A stretch of 48,573 nt of DNA from assembly GCA_017964255.1 (NCBI GenBank), contig JAGCSI010000113.1, forward strand, positions 1 through 48,573, written 5' to 3'. The notes under the pieces are model-generated. The model worked only from the letters and a program-made list of their open reading frames with translations. It did no database searches and was not told the DNA's origin. Source of the DNA: Bacteroidales bacterium (GTDB lineage Bacteria; Bacteroidota; Bacteroidia; Bacteroidales; WCHB1-69). Both the position numbers and the translations under genes were made by a program. Below are positions 42,167 through 48,573 of this stretch, piece by piece; within the stretch, counting starts at the first letter, position 1, and the number at the start of each line of letters is the position of its first letter.

Positions 42167-44296
42167 ATGAAAAATTATGCAGCATTGATTTCCGAAGAAT
42201 TGGGGTTGACGGAATTACAGGTGAAAAATACCCTTGATTTGTTGGAATCAGGAGCCACGATTCCTTTTGTGGCGCGTTATCGTAAGGAAGTAACTGACAG
42301 TATGGACGAAGTGCAGATTGCCGCTGTCCGTGATTTGCATGCCAAATGGGTGGAACTGGACAAACGTCGCGCCGCTATTTTGGACTCCATCAAGGAACAG
42401 GGCAAACTGACGCCTGAATTGGAAGAAAAGATAAACAATGCGTTAAAGATGAGTGAGTTGGAGGACTTGTATCTGCCGTATCGTCCCAAACGTAAAACGA
42501 AAGCATCCGTGGCCATAGAGAAGGGGCTGGAACCCTTGGCGAAAATTATTATGCGTCAAGGTCCCATAGATTTGAAGGAAACTGCTGCCAAGTTTGTGAA
42601 TCTGGACAAAGGCGTGCGAACCACCGATGAGGCTTTGGCGGGTGCGCGTGATATCATGGCCGAATGGATTAGCGAGAATATCCATATCCGTGAGTCGCTC
42701 CGCAATAGTTTCAAAACATATTCGGTTATTACCTCCAAGGTGGTGAAAGGAAAGGAAGAAGAGGGAGAGAAGTATGCCATTTATTTTAATGCCTCCGAGA
42801 AACTGGCAAAGGCGCCGTCTCATCGCATTCTGGCCATGTTGCGTGGTGAGGAAGAGGGCTTCCTGCGTTTGTATATTGCTCCCGACGAGGAGCGTGCCTT
42901 GAACATGATGGAACGCTACTATCTGCGTGCCGATAACGACTGTTCCAAGCAGGTGTCGATGGCGATTGCGGATGCGTATAAACGCTTGCTGCAACCTCAG
43001 ATGGAGACGGAAATGCGTAAGTTATACAAGGAAAAAGCCGATACAGAAGCTATCAAGGTGTTTGTGACCAATCTGCGCCAGCTGCTGATGGCTCCGCCTC
43101 TGGGACAAAAGACAGTGCTGGCTCTCGACCCAGGTTTCCGTACGGGCTGCAAATTGGTGATTCTGGACAAACAGGGCAAGCTGCTGCATAATGAAACTAT
43201 CTATCCGCATCCGCCGCATGCCCAGTATAAGTTGGCTTCTGATAAGCTGAAACGCTTGGTATTGCAGTATAAAGTGGATGCCATCGCTATCGGCAACGGC
43301 ACGGCAGGACGTGAAACGGAGAATTTTGTCCGCCATATTCCTTTTGAGCGTGATGTGATGGCGGTGGTGGTGAATGAAAGCGGGGCTTCAGTGTATTCGG
43401 CTTCGGAGGTGGCGCGCGAGGAGTTCCCCGATTACGATGTGACGGTGCGAGGCGCTGTGTCCATTGGTCGCCGATTAATGGATCCTTTGGCCGAATTGGT
43501 GAAAATCGATCCGAAATCCATTGGGGTGGGGCAGTACCAGCATGATGTGAACCAAAGCCGCTTGCAGGAAAGCTTGCAGGAAACCGTGGAGAGCTGCGTG
43601 AACAAAGTGGGTGTGGAGGTGAATACGGCCAGCAAAGAACTGTTGTCATACGTTTCCGGTGTGGGGCCGGCTTTGGCGAAAAATATCGTGGATTACCGCA
43701 ATGAGAACGGGCCTTTCCCGCATCGCAATGCTTTGAAATCAGTGCCTCGCTTCGGGGCCAAGGCTTTTGAACAGGCCGCCGGATTTTTGCGTATTCGTGA
43801 TGCCGAAAATCCATTGGATGCCAGTGCTGTCCATCCGGAGAGTTATGTGGTGGTCAACGCGATGGCGAAGAAATCAGGCTGTACTGTAGCCGATTTGATG
43901 GCGAATGCAGAGCTGCGTAAGCAAGTCAATCTGAAGGAATTCGTGACCGATAAGGTGGGTATGCCTACCTTGACCGATATCATGCAGGAACTGGACAAGC
44001 CAGGCCGTGACCCGCGCCAGGATTACGAGGTGTTTGAGTTCGACAAATCGGTGACTTCTATCAACGATCTGAAAGAGGGAATGGTGCTGCCAGGCATTGT
44101 GACCAATATCACCAATTTTGGCTGTTTTGTGGATATCGGCGTGCATCAGGATGGCTTGGTGCATGTGAGCCGCCTCGCCAACAAATTCGTCAAAGACCCC
44201 AACGAGGTAGTGAAACTGAATCAGAAAGTAATGGTAAAAGTGATAGGTGTAGAGATAGATCGAAAACGCATAACGCTCTCTATGAAAGATGTATAG
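42167..44296 (+). CDS. tex: Tex-like transcription accessory protein with S1 RNA-binding domain
   Basis: 709 residues from ATG 42167, the usual Tex length; the longer upstream frame (from 41954) runs through the neighbouring gene's start and the promoter, so it is rejected. Domains in order: N-terminal Tex helices (SGATIPFVARYRKE), a YqgF/RNase H-like fold (VLALDPGFRTGCKLVILD), helix-hairpin-helix (VSGVGPALAKNIVDYRNENG), and a C-terminal S1 domain (GMVLPGIVTNITNFGCFVDI ... RKRITLSMKDV). Tex binds nucleic acid and affects transcription and stress tolerance. It is monocistronic, facing the genes on both sides. Confidence 0.95.
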   Translation: MKNYAALISEELGLTELQVKNTLDLLESGATIPFVARYRKEVTDSMDEVQIAAVRDLHAKWVELDKRRAAILDSIKEQGKLTPELEEKINNALKMSELEDLYLPYRPKRKTKASVAIEKGLEPLAKIIMRQGPIDLKETAAKFVNLDKGVRTTDEALAGARDIMAEWISENIHIRESLRNSFKTYSVITSKVVKGKEEEGEKYAIYFNASEKLAKAPSHRILAMLRGEEEGFLRLYIAPDEERALNMMERYYLRADNDCSKQVSMAIADAYKRLLQPQMETEMRKLYKEKADTEAIKVFVTNLRQLLMAPPLGQKTVLALDPGFRTGCKLVILDKQGKLLHNETIYPHPPHAQYKLASDKLKRLVLQYKVDAIAIGNGTAGRETENFVRHIPFERDVMAVVVNESGASVYSASEVAREEFPDYDVTVRGAVSIGRRLMDPLAELVKIDPKSIGVGQYQHDVNQSRLQESLQETVESCVNKVGVEVNTASKELLSYVSGVGPALAKNIVDYRNENGPFPHRNALKSVPRFGAKAFEQAAGFLRIRDAENPLDASAVHPESYVVVNAMAKKSGCTVADLMANAELRKQVNLKEFVTDKVGMPTLTDIMQELDKPGRDPRQDYEVFEFDKSVTSINDLKEGMVLPGIVTNITNFGCFVDIGVHQDGLVHVSRLANKFVKDPNEVVKLNQKVMVKVIGVEIDRKRITLSMKDV

Positions 44297-44335
44297 AAAC
44301 AATTACCACACGCTCTAATTATCACATTAATTTTA

Positions 44336-44372
44336 TTTGCTAATTTACTAATTAACTAATTTGCTAATTTGC
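44336..44372. repeat. 8-bp TTTGCTAA-family tract at the end of the MutS-like gene
   Basis: Four and a half units (TTTGCTAA, TTTACTAA, TTAACTAA) with an 8-bp period. On the minus strand it encodes the last codons KSKLAN and the stop of the MutS-like gene. Confidence 0.88.
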
Positions 44373-45813
44373 TTTTCGCCAGCCGGATAAGTTCCTCGTC
44401 AATATTGAAGATTTCCGCAATGCTGATGGCTTCCATCGGCACATCGTCTTGTGTGGTTTCCACCAACTGGTAGTCCATGTAGCGGTTGATGTTCTCCGGC
44501 GTGATATTCTTTTCGTTGTTTTTGATTTTCAAACCTTTGACTCGAAGTCTGCGGCAGTCAGACTGCAAACCACCATAATGCGTGGTAATCAAGGCATCCG
44601 TATGGTATTGTTGCATAATCTGGATAAAACTGGAAACCAGTGCCTTGCCCTCTTCGGGATTGGTGGTACGGGCTAATTCATCTACTAAAGCCAGTATCTG
44701 CTGTCCTTCTTTGACGGCTTTGATAATCTTGTCGATGTTGAGGATTTCAACAGCAAAAGAAGATAATCCGTTCATCTCTGACTGCTGGTCGCCGATGCTG
44801 AACAGAATATCGTCCACCAAGGCGATTTCAGCGGAGGCGGCGGGCACGAAAAAGCCGAATTGGCACATGGTTTGCGCCAGTCCAATGGTTTTGAGCAGCA
44901 CGGTCTTGCCCGACATGTTAGCACCAGTAATGAGTGTAGGTTCGTGCTTCAGTTCAATATCGATGGCCTGGAAATTGCCCGTGGAATGTTTGACCAGCGG
45001 ATTGAAAAGTCCAGTAAAGCGGCTGTTCCCCTCCATATTGCTGGATTTGCTTGGTTCACTTTGAGCGCTATTCTCTTCGGCAGAGCACGAGCAACAGCAG
45101 GTAGTTTTGCCCTTATCCTCAACGATGGTGGGTTTGCACAGCTGCCATTTGCGAATCTGTTCGGCATGGGCCAGCAGCAGGTCCAAGTAGCCGATTTGGT
45201 CCAGATTCTGCTGGATCTGCAGGGCTTTCATGGATAATCTTTTGCTTAGAGCCGTGCGGATTTTGTCCTCCATCTGCGACTCTTCCCATTTCAGTTTTTC
45301 AATCTCCTCCTCATCGGTGCTTTGGTCAATTTTCTGGCGGATCTCAGCCAGTTCAGGTTTGTAAGAGGAATAGATATGGAATTGTGGCAGTCTGTTTTTG
45401 TCGGGGTCCAGCGTATCAATCACCAAGGTTAAATCATGGAAGGGAATCCAGTCGAAACCATTGTCCATCAGTAGTTTGGATACTTTGTCTGAAATGAGGC
45501 TGAATTTCTTGACCTCAAACAGTTGGATGTCGTCCAGCACATTGCCGTCAATCAAGTTGACTACCGACTGGCTGATATCGTTCACATGGCATAGTTGTTC
45601 AATCAGCTGCGCCATCACCGCGGTGTTGTGATGTTTTTCCGCAAACTGGCACATGGCTTCCTGGATATCCAATTCCATTCTCAGTTCGAAAGGATTGGTG
45701 AGGAATTGTCTGTGTAGCAGTTTTTTGCGACCTACCGCCGAAGCGAATTGCAATTCGTCGGTCATGAATTTGAAAGCGCTCTGCTGTTCTATATGTTGTT
45801 TGATGTTAGCCAT
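44356..45813 (-). CDS. MutS-like ATPase (possible lysine 5,6-aminomutase reactivase KamC)
   Basis: 485 residues. The C-terminal half is a MutS-type ATPase: Walker A TGANMSGKT (296-304), signature-like DDILFSIGDQQSEMNGLSSF, Walker B ILALVDELARTTNPEEG, and TTHYGG. The N-terminal half has the clamp/lever-like helices but no mismatch-recognition domain and no Smr domain, so it is neither MutS nor MutS2. The size and N-terminal pattern (SAFKFMTDELQFASAVGRKKLL) resemble KamC proteins linked to lysine fermentation clusters, but no kam/kdd/kce gene is in the window. An insertion with a cysteine cluster, CCCSC (239-243), lies before the ATPase domain. The last residues come from an 8-bp tandem repeat. 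Confidence 0.65.
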   Translation of the reverse strand: MANIKQHIEQQSAFKFMTDELQFASAVGRKKLLHRQFLTNPFELRMELDIQEAMCQFAEKHHNTAVMAQLIEQLCHVNDISQSVVNLIDGNVLDDIQLFEVKKFSLISDKVSKLLMDNGFDWIPFHDLTLVIDTLDPDKNRLPQFHIYSSYKPELAEIRQKIDQSTDEEEIEKLKWEESQMEDKIRTALSKRLSMKALQIQQNLDQIGYLDLLLAHAEQIRKWQLCKPTIVEDKGKTTCCCSCSAEENSAQSEPSKSSNMEGNSRFTGLFNPLVKHSTGNFQAIDIELKHEPTLITGANMSGKTVLLKTIGLAQTMCQFGFFVPAASAEIALVDDILFSIGDQQSEMNGLSSFAVEILNIDKIIKAVKEGQQILALVDELARTTNPEEGKALVSSFIQIMQQYHTDALITTHYGGLQSDCRRLRVKGLKIKNNEKNITPENINRYMDYQLVETTQDDVPMEAISIAEIFNIDEELIRLAKSKLAN

Positions 45814-45836
45814 GATTTCTTTTGATTTTCAAAATG

Positions 45837-45844
45837 CAAAGGTA
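45837..45844 (-). promoter_or_regulatory. -7 box of the MutS-like gene
   Basis: TACCTTTG on the minus strand, 23 bp before the ATG at 45813. The region upstream is the 8-bp tract 45852-45878, which would have to supply any -33 contact. Confidence 0.55.
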
Positions 45845-45851
45845 GTGAAAA

Positions 45852-45878
45852 TTTGCTAATTAACTAATTTGCTAATTG
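45852..45878. repeat. 8-bp TTTGCTAA-family tract at the end of the M20 gene
   Basis: Three units (TTTGCTAA, TTAACTAA, TTTGCTAA) with an 8-bp period. It encodes the final residues SISKLVN and stop of the M20 peptidase on the minus strand. Confidence 0.88.
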
Positions 45879-46980
45879 ACACCATCATTTTCACTCCCGT
45901 CTCAATGATTTCGTCAGGGAAGTCGAAGTCTTGGTGGTGGAGTGGGGGTGTGTTGGTGCCGCTGCCCAAGCCGAAGAGGGCACCGGGGTAGTGCTGGGTG
46001 AGCAGGCCGAAGTCCTCGCCCCAAGTGAAAGGCACATCCTTTTCGATGTAGGTCAATTCGTTTTCGGCGGCTGCTTGTTGTACGATGTCAACAGCCTCTG
46101 CCGAGTTTTGGCCGCCTGCGAAATATTCTAACCAGCGTATTTCGTGGCTGAGTCCTGGTGTTTTGGCGACTTCTGTGCGGACGATGCGTTCGGTGTCGCT
46201 TTTCAAACCTTGCAATAAAGTTTCGCTTTTGGCTCGCATGGTGAAGCGGAGCACGCCATGTCCTGCGGATACACCGTAGGCCGTTTCCCCAATGTGCGAT
46301 TCCACCAGTGTGACTATCTGATAGTTGTCGTCGGTCAGTCTCGGGTGGTTGAGTGCCAGCAGCTGTTCGGTGATGCTTGTGGCGGCGCGGAAAGGAGAGA
46401 TGCCTTTCTCTGGTTCCGCCGCATGGGAGGTCTGTCCATCCAGCTTGATTTCGCAACTGATAACGGCGCAGGTGAAGCTGCCCGCCCGGCAGGTGATGCT
46501 GTGCAGGGGAATGCCGGGAATATTATGCAAGGCAAATACCATATTTATATGGTAGGATTGCAGGAAACCGCTTTGAATTAATTGCCCGCAGCCTTGGCCG
46601 GTTTCTTCTGCCGCCTGGAAAAACAGCAAAACTTTGCCTTTTTGTATCGGGTGGAGATGCAGTTGCTCCGCAACGCCCAGAAGGATGGTGGTATGGCCAT
46701 CGTGTCCACATTTGTGGGCATAACCCGGAGTTTTGGAGGAGTATGGCAGGATCAGGTGCTCGTCTACACCCACTGCGTCCATGTCTCCACGTAGGAGCAG
46801 GGTGGGACCTTCTGCTCCAGAATCGTAGATGGCGATGATATTGTGATTATCGGGGAAGGTGTGGATTTGCGTTGGAGCAAAGTCTCTTAGTAAGTGCAGA
46901 ATGGCTGCTGAAGTTTTCTCTTCCAACCCTGATGCTTCTGCCAGTGAGTGAAAATGTTGTCTTATTTCAGGATAGTTCAT
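45856..46980 (-). CDS. M20 family metallopeptidase / amidohydrolase
   Basis: 374 residues from ATG 46980; the TTG at 46989 is less likely. Motifs of the M20D (IAA-amino acid / N-acyl amino acid hydrolase) type: LRGDMDAVG (zinc ligand Asp), YAHKCGHDGHTTILLG, FQAAEETGQGCGQLI (Glu pair), FALHNIPGIP, and the dimerisation-domain sequence LDGQTSHAAEPEKG. It removes acyl groups from amino acids or short peptides; the exact substrate cannot be told. No signal peptide, so it is cytoplasmic. A TATCTTTG -7 box lies 21 bp upstream. The C-terminus SISKLVN is repeat-encoded. Confidence 0.88.
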   Translation of the reverse strand: MNYPEIRQHFHSLAEASGLEEKTSAAILHLLRDFAPTQIHTFPDNHNIIAIYDSGAEGPTLLLRGDMDAVGVDEHLILPYSSKTPGYAHKCGHDGHTTILLGVAEQLHLHPIQKGKVLLFFQAAEETGQGCGQLIQSGFLQSYHINMVFALHNIPGIPLHSITCRAGSFTCAVISCEIKLDGQTSHAAEPEKGISPFRAATSITEQLLALNHPRLTDDNYQIVTLVESHIGETAYGVSAGHGVLRFTMRAKSETLLQGLKSDTERIVRTEVAKTPGLSHEIRWLEYFAGGQNSAEAVDIVQQAAAENELTYIEKDVPFTWGEDFGLLTQHYPGALFGLGSGTNTPPLHHQDFDFPDEIIETGVKMMVSISKLVN

Positions 46981-47001
46981 ACTTCTCAAAATTTAAGAAT
47001 G

Positions 47002-47009
47002 CAAAGATA
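47002..47009 (-). promoter_or_regulatory. -7 box of the M20 gene
   Basis: TATCTTTG on the minus strand, 21 bp before ATG 46980, with a possible TTG -33 contact about 23 bp further upstream. Confidence 0.6.
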
Positions 47010-47057
47010 CGCTTTTTAATGAGCCAACGGGTCAATTGATCAATAAGCAAAAATTAA

Positions 47058-47089
47058 TTTGCACATTTGCTAATTAACTGATTTGCTAA
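47058..47089. repeat. 8-bp TTTGCTAA-family tract between divergent genes
   Basis: Four units (TTTGCACA, TTTGCTAA, TTAACTGA, TTTGCTAA) at 47058-47089. This is the only copy of the family that lies at gene starts rather than a gene end. Confidence 0.85.
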
Positions 47090-47136
47090 TTGAAATTTTT
47101 GTATTTTTACATCTTCAAACTTAAAAATCTAATACT

Positions 47137-47598
47137 ATGAAAAAAACAATTGGAGTTGTTGTGTTTTTATTGAGCACAGTTGTGTTAATGTCTTCATGTA
47201 AGAAAGATGTAAAGTACCTTCCTGGGACATGGAAAGTGATGTCCGCCACCATTAACAATGACAGCGAAGATGACGTAAGAGACGTATGGACTTTTAATGA
47301 TTCAGGTGATTGTGTCATCGATTGTGATCTTGATGAATATTTTGATAATATTCCCAATGATAATATGGTCACTTTTGGTGGTTCCTACTCTACAAGTGGT
47401 AACGATAAACTGACGATTACTGGTGAAAAGTTCAATGTGTTTGGCGGTTATTCAGATCAGGTCGTTTATGAACTTGACATCGAAACATTAACTAAGAAAT
47501 TAATGATAGTTTCTGGTACCATTAAGTATTACCATTACATGGAAAACGTTACCGAAACTCAAACTTCAAGTATCTCTCTTTCACTTTCAAAAAAATAA
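47137..47598 (+). CDS. Lipocalin-like lipoprotein
   Basis: 153 residues. Lipoprotein signal (MKKTIGVVVFLLSTVVLMSSC, Cys21), then LPGTWKVMSATINN, the GxW start of the lipocalin-like Bacteroidetes family. Eight or so short beta strands rich in Asp, Thr and Tyr follow, ending SSISLSLSKK. Predicted to be an outer-membrane-anchored beta-barrel lipoprotein. Ligand and role are unknown. Single gene with its own terminator. Confidence 0.7.
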   Translation: MKKTIGVVVFLLSTVVLMSSCKKDVKYLPGTWKVMSATINNDSEDDVRDVWTFNDSGDCVIDCDLDEYFDNIPNDNMVTFGGSYSTSGNDKLTITGEKFNVFGGYSDQVVYELDIETLTKKLMIVSGTIKYYHYMENVTETQTSSISLSLSKK

Positions 47599-47616
47599 TG
47601 AGATCATTTGATATGA

Positions 47617-47650
47617 AAAAAAGACGTGCTTCGGCGCGTCTTTTTTTTTT
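47617..47650 (+). terminator. Intrinsic terminator after the lipocalin-like gene
   Basis: A-run, AGACGTGC / GCGCGTCT stem (one wobble) closed by a TTCG tetraloop, then T10. Very convincing intrinsic terminator, about 20 bp after the stop codon. Confidence 0.92.
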
Positions 47651-48051
47651 ACCCATGCGTCCTTCGCATTGCTTACATTTCATCCCACATCTCATTTCTA
47701 TTAATATACCCATTGCTCACAGCTCACAGCTCACGGCTCATTGCTCATCGCTCATCGCTCATCGCTTCTAGAGGAAATTTTTTTCGAAAATAGCAGATTA
47801 TTAGTAAATTGACCCCAGTATTTCTGTTTGGGGGCTTTCTTTTTGTAAAAAATAAGCCTTATAAATCCGACTTTAAGAATTTATTTATTTCCCATACATA
47901 TTTTTAATTAACATTATGATGTTTATACCCTCTTGAAAAAGCCTTGTAACACGCTTGAACATCAGTATTTTCTTTTTTTTGAAAAAAAATTTCAGCAAAG
48001 GTGTTTTCGTATGAAAAATTTTAGTATTTTTGCCGCCAATTTTGATAGATA
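47651..48051. other. 400-bp intergenic region before rplV, with a 7-bp tandem tract
   Basis: 47715-47770 has eight 7-bp units (GCTCACA, GCTCATC and variants). Around 47813-47834 is a CCCC/GGGG hairpin followed by a T-rich stretch. 48025-48032 has TATTTTTG, the likely -7 box for rplV, with a weak -33. No rpsS or other ribosomal gene is present. Confidence 0.6.
48025..48032 (+). promoter_or_regulatory. -7 box upstream of rplV
   Basis: TATTTTTG about 95 bp before the rplV ATG. No convincing TTTG -33 box at the usual distance; TTTC at 48005-48008 is 16 bp away. Confidence 0.4.
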
Positions 48052-48111
48052 ATGAAGAAGAAAAATAACGGATGGTCTATCAGATTGAAAATTAGATACT
48101 TAGAAAAATAA
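48052..48111 (+). CDS. Possible 19-codon leader ORF before rplV
   Basis: ATG AAG AAG AAA ... TAA encodes a short basic peptide (MKKKNNGWSIRLKIRYLEK). It starts about 20 bp after the -7 box and ends 15 bp before the rplV ATG. It could be a leader peptide or chance. Composition is lysine/arginine rich like a ribosomal-protein fragment, but I cannot match it to one. Confidence 0.25.
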   Translation: MKKKNNGWSIRLKIRYLEK

Positions 48112-48126
48112 AATAGAACAAAAACA

Positions 48127-48558
48127 ATGGGAGCAAGAAAAAGATTAGCAGCAGATGCGCGTAAAGAAGCCAAGAAAAATGTCTATATGGCTCGTTTGGT
48201 CGATAATCCGACTTCCCCGCGCAAAACCAGAATCATGGCTGACGTGATTAGAGGAAAAGACGTTGATTATGCAATGAACGTGTTGAAATTCAGCAGAAAA
48301 GAGTCAGCAGAAAAACTTTTGAAATTGTTGAAATCGGCTATCGCCAACTGGCAAGTGAAAAACGAAGGTGCCAGACTGGAAGACGCCAATTTGTATGTGA
48401 AGACCATCATGGTTGACGGAGGCAGAATGCTGAAGAGAATCAGAACCGCCCCTCAAGGCCGCGCACACAGAATCAGAAAACGTTCCAACCACGTGACCAT
48501 CATCCTTGATAGCCGCGCTCAGGAAGTTGCAGTTGACAATAATAATACTAACGAATAA
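48127..48558 (+). CDS. rplV: 50S ribosomal protein L22
   Basis: 143 residues. Binds 23S rRNA and lines the exit tunnel. The motif NPTSPRKTRIMADVIRG, the SAIANWQVKNEGARLED region, VDGGRMLKRIRTAPQGRAHR and the final IRKRSNHVTIIL are characteristic of bacterial L22. A start extension MGARKRLAADARKEAKK is typical of Bacteroidetes. In most bacteria rpsS comes directly before it; here a 500-bp gene-free region precedes rplV. The next gene (expected rpsC) lies beyond the window. Confidence 0.97.
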   Translation: MGARKRLAADARKEAKKNVYMARLVDNPTSPRKTRIMADVIRGKDVDYAMNVLKFSRKESAEKLLKLLKSAIANWQVKNEGARLEDANLYVKTIMVDGGRMLKRIRTAPQGRAHRIRKRSNHVTIILDSRAQEVAVDNNNTNE

Positions 48559-48573
48559 TATTAATTACAAAAA

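Noticed and set aside
44356..45813. MutS or MutS2 mismatch-repair protein
   Set aside because: No mismatch-recognition domain, no Smr domain, and only 485 residues.
1..48573. tRNA, rRNA, transposase, integrase or prophage genes
   Set aside because: Intergenic regions were read for T-loop-like and rRNA-like motifs and the large frames for transposase or integrase motifs; none was found.

Overview
The window looks like chromosomal DNA of a Bacteroidota bacterium, most likely of the order Bacteroidales. The grounds are: a type IX secretion C-terminal sorting domain on a secreted M6 protease; a PorE-like TPR/PD40/CarboxypepD_reg/OmpA protein; SecD and SecF fused as SecDF; a DUF3109 protein; -7 boxes of the Bacteroidetes type TAnnTTTG in front of many genes; and tryptophanase plus butyrate kinase, which suggest an anaerobic amino-acid and butyrate metabolism. 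There is no rRNA, tRNA, CRISPR array, transposase or prophage.

Layout. 1-9141 (+): recQ (5' end cut off), an OmpH/Skp-like membrane protein, a MORN/YwqK-type lipoprotein, tryptophanase, a T9SS-exported M6 protease, a DUF3109-Nudix fusion and purE. 9159-16880 (+): an AddA/RecB-like helicase-nuclease, then a four-gene efflux operon (TolC, MacA-like adaptor, ABC ATPase, FtsX-type permease). 16990-22192 (-): thiamine pyrophosphokinase, nitroreductase, LpxL-like acyltransferase, RseP and Dxr. 22193-24472 is a gene-poor accessory stretch: structured non-coding sequence, a decayed barnase/colicin-E5-like nuclease gene, a candidate small RNA convergent to it, and a DUF4160/DUF2442 pair. 24473-30525 (+): a GH78 alpha-L-rhamnosidase, then rhomboid protease, EEP-family hydrolase and a lipoprotein. 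30652-38562 (+): butyrate kinase, NAD kinase, SecDF and the PorE-like protein. 38637-48558: gltX and a TPR protein of unknown function (-), Tex (+), a MutS-like ATPase (possibly KamC) and an M20 peptidase (-), a lipocalin-like lipoprotein (+), and rplV (+), which heads its own unit instead of following rpsS.

The most striking feature is the organisation of the intergenic DNA. Nearly every junction outside the tight operons carries short-unit repeats: tandem tracts of 7- or 8-bp units with many unrelated unit sequences, four copies of a 28-bp palindrome placed within 5 bp of stop codons, and a 43-bp two-hairpin element. These repeats often supply the stop codon and last residues of the adjacent gene. 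Two separate promoters (dxr and rhomboid) have the same design: a shared motif of about 30 nt, several hairpins, and a perfect hairpin ending 11-12 bp upstream of TATCTTTG. A possible small RNA at about 23102-23192 (-) has a -33/-7 promoter, three perfect hairpins and a terminal T6 run. All family calls come from recognising motifs by eye; no database search was run.
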